Source: Trichoplax adhaerens (lineage: Eukaryota > Placozoa > Uniplacotomia > Trichoplacea > Trichoplacidae). From it: a DNA stretch of 64,000 nucleotides. Positions 59,601 to 64,000 of this stretch are shown here, in pieces. Every line of letters begins with the position of its first letter. Positions within the stretch are counted from its first letter, which is position 1. The stretch is from the NCBI RefSeq assembly GCF_000150275.1, contig NW_002060947.1, forward strand, positions 1,334,193 through 1,398,192, read 5' to 3'. The translations under genes and the position numbers were made by a program. The notes under the pieces are model-generated. The model was not told the origin of the DNA, searched no databases, and saw only the letters and a list, made by a program, of their open reading frames with translations.

Positions 59601-62600
59601 AAAAATTAGCCGCTAATTTATTTATTCAGCCACAAAAAGGGCTTGTTTTATCAATAAAAATTTAGACAAAGCTGTATAGTTACGCTAAGAATAGAAGTTT
59701 AGATTAACAAGCTAATGCCATATCGAATTTCGTCTATAAAATAAATGCTAGCGTGCAAATCTAAAGCATAGCATTTCAATGTCAAAAGAGAAGAAAACCT
59801 GATATTAATGGTATATAAAGTTCCGAAAAATCATCAATATTTCTGTCATGAGTGCTATAACTGGTAGTAACGAATAATAAATTATTTTGCTTGTTACTGA
59901 CAGTATCTGAATAAAAGAAATAATTCCAAAATTTTGAAACTTAATATTATTATTTGTGAAACTTCTAATATCTATTGACACATAATTGAGAACTTACTGC
60001 TGTAACAGTTCATTCTTAATGCCGTTCTAGTTACAATAGCTTCTTTTTATTTCATCATCTTTGTTTATGTGTATGACATGCTTTTTCTGTAATTATAATT
60101 TTCTGTTTACTACTTGAAAATAACGCTGTGTGTATTTCCAACTCTGAATAATCCTATACCACCAACCTAAATTTCAATTGGTAGATATATATATGTGATC
60201 AAATGATTGTTCTATCATAACAGAACAGCAATGTTACCTTAACTCCTTTCCTAGCATCTACTTATGTAATTGAGTAAGCTATTTATTGAGCTTGTACTGA
60301 TTATGAGCTATATATATCCTAGTTCGTTTAAGGCATAAATACTTTGTTAAATTCTTTCATTCGTGTGTTGCACAAAGTGTAATTCTCCAATTCAATCAGA
60401 TATGTTATTATAAATAATGCACAAAATACCTCCATTAAGTATGATAACGATTTCATAATGAAATGAGAGGACGATAAGCAGCTTTCACTAGCATAAAGAA
60501 ACAATGAATTTATTCATATCTTCTATACCAATATTATTAAACTTTTCATCGATTCCTATGTTATTCTTCTGTAAATAACTTGCACATTTTATGCCTCCAA
60601 TCATTTCTACTATTTAATTTAATGTATTTAGTCAGCATTCACGGATACTCTAGTAACAGGCTGATAATGTTAAATTAATTAACTCGATCAGCAACTTAGC
60701 ATATGTATGTTATAAATGTGGTAATGTAGGTAAACGCAGAATAGCACAACATTCGGGAGCAATCAGTTTGCTATTGCCATTGTACTAATGTTACTTAATT
60801 CCCTATACGTTTGTTCCGGTTACTGCTAGGTAAAATATCCTATTTCTATCATCATTTCTACAAACTAAAATGATTGATATCCTTAATTTTCATTAAATCT
60901 TTACCATATTTTTATTGATGCTTAAAATATTCAATGACCATTTTTATAATAGGCAGTGCGATTTCACATATCGCATTTATTAACTTAATCAAAAGACGCT
61001 TTTGGGTTATAGACATGGATATAATGCGACTCTAAATATTACACATTAGCATATCATGCAAATTTGCTTGCTTTAGCAAAGAATGATATTACAAACATCT
61101 TAATTTTTCACGGGGTTACTTTATTTACGATACGTAACCATATGATGTTCTTGTGTAATTTTACGTCATATATTAATCATAAATTATTAATTCATTTAGG
61201 CTTTGGCGTACTCTTCCATTATTGCACAATTTCTCAACTGGGATAGATGTTGAAACCACTAGACAACATCAATCCTCAAAAATAACTTGTGTAACATTTA
61301 CGTTTAATTATAATTTATTCAATACTTGAATCTATTATAAAAATAATAGATTATAGTGGCAATTTATCTTGTATCATACTAATGATCATGATTTTATCCT
61401 TTTTATTAATCCATGTTGTCCAAATATCTTGTATAGGTAATTATTATGAGAGTACACGGCAATTAAAGTTGCGACATATTTTACGATATTTTCGTCCTAA
61501 CAGCATGATCATTTGTCGTAGCAATATCCTTCCTTTAATGCAAATCTAGCATCAGACAAAGACATCGACGCTATAAAACAGCGTGGTGTCGTTATTTTGA
61601 TTGTTTTTTACTGCATCTTGTTATGACGACTGAGCATTGGATGTTTTAGTCATTACAAACAAAATCAAAAAGTAGAATTGTATATTTATATTATTACTAG
61701 ATGCACGTATACGCCGACCTGTCTGAATACCTGTTACTTAGTTGTCAGAGGTATTTCATACCTCGTTATGAACTAAAATCGAATTATATATATATAAACA
61801 TTCAATAAATTTTGACCCTAGTGGTCTGAGATAATAAAATCAACAGCCAATCCAAATCGTCAAATCTTACATAAAAATATAAATAAATCATTTTATCCTT
61901 CGGCAGGTGGTTATTGATCACAATTCAAAGAAAATAACGCTACAGGACGATGTTTAAGAAAAGAATTATACTATACTGCTTTATAGCTAATGAGAATTTC
62001 AGTCCCATTTTTCTACACTTGCAGTACAACAGCCAGGCAAGTATTCTCTTATCAAGAGGCTCATTCTAATTTTATTAAAATTGAATAATTTCGTCATTTC
62101 ATTCTCATTCGAGTACCACTATTAGTTCAATAGGGTCCAATATATTGTAAACTTTTTTATCTAGACTGCTTCTCTATGGCGCTATCAAGATTAAGCCTAT
62201 GGCAGTTGCTAGTCAATCTTGGATGGATATTGCTGCTACCTAGTTTAGGTTAGAGATTTACGGATATTTGCTATTACATATTATTCATGGTGTTCTTTGA
62301 ATGTCAGCTATTTCTAATGGAATGTTATCATTGCTTACATTTCTTCATCAATTCTTTTTACATTTTTCCGATAATTATTTTTACAGTCCTTCTACTCCTT
62401 TCGTAATATAGTAAAACTGTAAAATTATTTACAATATAACATCCAAATTTAAGAGCATTTATTAAAAAGATGCGAAAAGAAAAATTTTGCACTCATGTGA
62501 ATTGATAACAGTACTGTCTACGAGCATGGCAATAGATTTATACCCCTCCATATGTAAAATAACAAAATTTTCCAGTTATGTAATACACATTGTAGACAAT

Positions 62601-64000
62601 TAAGGCTTATATGGCAAAATAATTTTGATTTTAAACTAGACATTTTGATGCAATATTGAATTAAAGGAATTTTTCGTGAAATAGAGTGCAATTATCTGCT
62701 ACTATTAGCAATTTAAGATAGATAACTCATTTAATTTCTGAATCCTTTCAGTAAAAAATATTTCTTGTACGTAAAATCGTATCGACCTAATGGATAGCAT
62801 TTGCAGATAATACTGCAGTAATTTATATACAATTCACTCCATAAAGTACCAAGTAATTTATCGTGAGACTAACGATATCGAAATTCTATCGTATTATCTA
62901 GGAACAGTTTGATCGATTTTTAAATTTTTCTCATCATTCTCTACGCAATGCGACCTTTATCCTTAGTTTAATTTTTATATAAATAAGTAATTAAAGGCGT
63001 TAAGTACGTAAATAGTCATCTGAGTAACATGAAATACTATAAAATTTAATTATATCGAATCCAGACTATGGTATTATAGCCATCAACCTGAGAATCATGC
63101 CATGAATTTCTCTATTAAGTAAACAAAAATTATGAGCGTAAAGTAAGCACAAATCTTTGACCTTGTATTTCGGGTAATATAACTAGATTATTTAAAATGA
63201 ACATTCAGACTATGTCTTTGATGTTGCGAGATGTTATATTCAAATAGTTGTAGATTTTTTTATTTAAATTACTTAAATGATTGCTATCTGCAGATCTATT
63301 ATGGGTTCTTATTGTTCATACGAGAGCTAAAATTATTCCAGTAGCAGCTTTTCAGCTCTATATGTATCTATGCGTAAACCGTACCTGCAATGGACATTTT
63401 TGAAATATTTAAGACATTATACGAAGATACAGTGCATACTTGTATTCGACTAGCTTAATCCATCATTGAATATATAGAAGAAAGAAGTGTTGAGCAGTGA
63501 AGGCATTTTATTTCTAGTTCTCGAAGCTAAGCCTTCTTCCCAGCAAGAGGCTTGAGGGGTATCATTTTATCCATCTTAAGCCCTAATTAGCAGGAAAGGT
63601 AGTAATTTAATATCCCTTATTGACCGTAAGCCAGAGCTGTCTTCCTTGAAGGGGAGAAGTAATATACCGAATATAAACAGACTTCTAAGCTAAAAGAAAT
63701 TTACTACTTCAAATCATGCTTAATTCACCACTTGATCATGTTAGATGTGTAAATTAAATTAGTGATACGAACCATTTTTTCAGATCCATTCAATTTTATT
63801 CCGCACAGCGGCACAATTACTGCAATAAAATCTTGATTTTGTGGGTGACATTTCAATATATGCTATATAAGCTTCAGAAACTAGTAAGGATTTACGATTT
63901 TGCACATAATCGCAAGTTTTAGTGGTCATGAAAAGGAAAATAATCATAGGAAGGCAAACTACTAATATTGAAAATTAAAATGTTTCATTTGATATCTTAA
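56688..64000. other. Long AT-rich region without a recognised gene
   Basis: Apart from the POMP 3-prime end and one weak membrane-protein-like frame near 59000, I see no conserved exon, repeat array or RNA gene. An ATATAT tract lies near 61785. A splice-bounded frame after GCAG at 57567 (about 55 codons, no start) matches nothing I know. Confidence 0.45.
58954..59319 (+). pseudogene. Possible remnant of a multi-pass membrane receptor
   Basis: A frame without an ATG shows two hydrophobic segments, LYQILLLICLFI and YLYYNIWNIISILRQSFVAL, separated by a short polar loop and followed by the basic amphipathic stretch GSNIKKSYQLLHNR. That order could be TM6, TM7 and helix 8 of a rhodopsin-like receptor, but the NPxxY motif is missing and I found no upstream TM segments. 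It may be a decayed receptor exon or simply AT-rich chance sequence. Confidence 0.2.

Overview
This window looks like nuclear DNA of an early-branching animal, most likely a placozoan (Trichoplax/Hoilungia type). That is inferred from three things: AT-rich sequence, animal-type multi-exon genes with mostly short GT-AG introns (roughly 50 to 1000 bases), and one gene where vertebrates have paralogue pairs (JIP3/JIP4, FCHSD1/FCHSD2). I rebuilt seven spliced genes by hand from exon frames, splice sites and phase agreement. Family assignments rest on remembered family features, not on a search.

Layout: 1-5427 is repeat-rich DNA without a recognised gene. 5428-14387 (+) is a PDE10-type cyclic-nucleotide phosphodiesterase whose large first intron carries several minisatellites. 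14388-19625 is intergenic, ending in a degenerate repeat array and an RFX X-box-like site just upstream of the next gene. 19626-26038 (+) is RPGR, a ciliary RCC1-propeller protein. Tail-to-tail with it, 34880-26770 (-) is a JIP3/JIP4 (SPAG9) motor scaffold. 34881-42286 is intergenic, with tandem repeats and possible decayed ankyrin-like coding pieces. 42287-46847 (+) is an F-BAR/SH3 protein of the FCHSD/nervous wreck type. 48891-52033 (+) is LAS1L, the ITS2-processing HEPN ribonuclease. 54105-52500 (-) is VBP1 (prefoldin subunit 3). 55175-56687 (+) is POMP (proteasome maturation protein), divergent from VBP1 across a repeat-rich 1.07 kb region with two NRF1-like palindromes. 56688-64000 has no recognised gene.

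The genes do not form an operon. Loose themes are cilia and membrane traffic (RPGR, JIP, FCHSD, PDE10) and biogenesis and protein quality (LAS1L, prefoldin, POMP). The most notable item is RPGR: one predicted reading frame joins the propeller, a long acidic/lysine-rich repeat region like vertebrate ORF15, and a C-terminal CAAX prenylation box. Vertebrates split the last two between alternative isoforms. I found no CRISPR array, tRNA, rRNA or intact mobile element.
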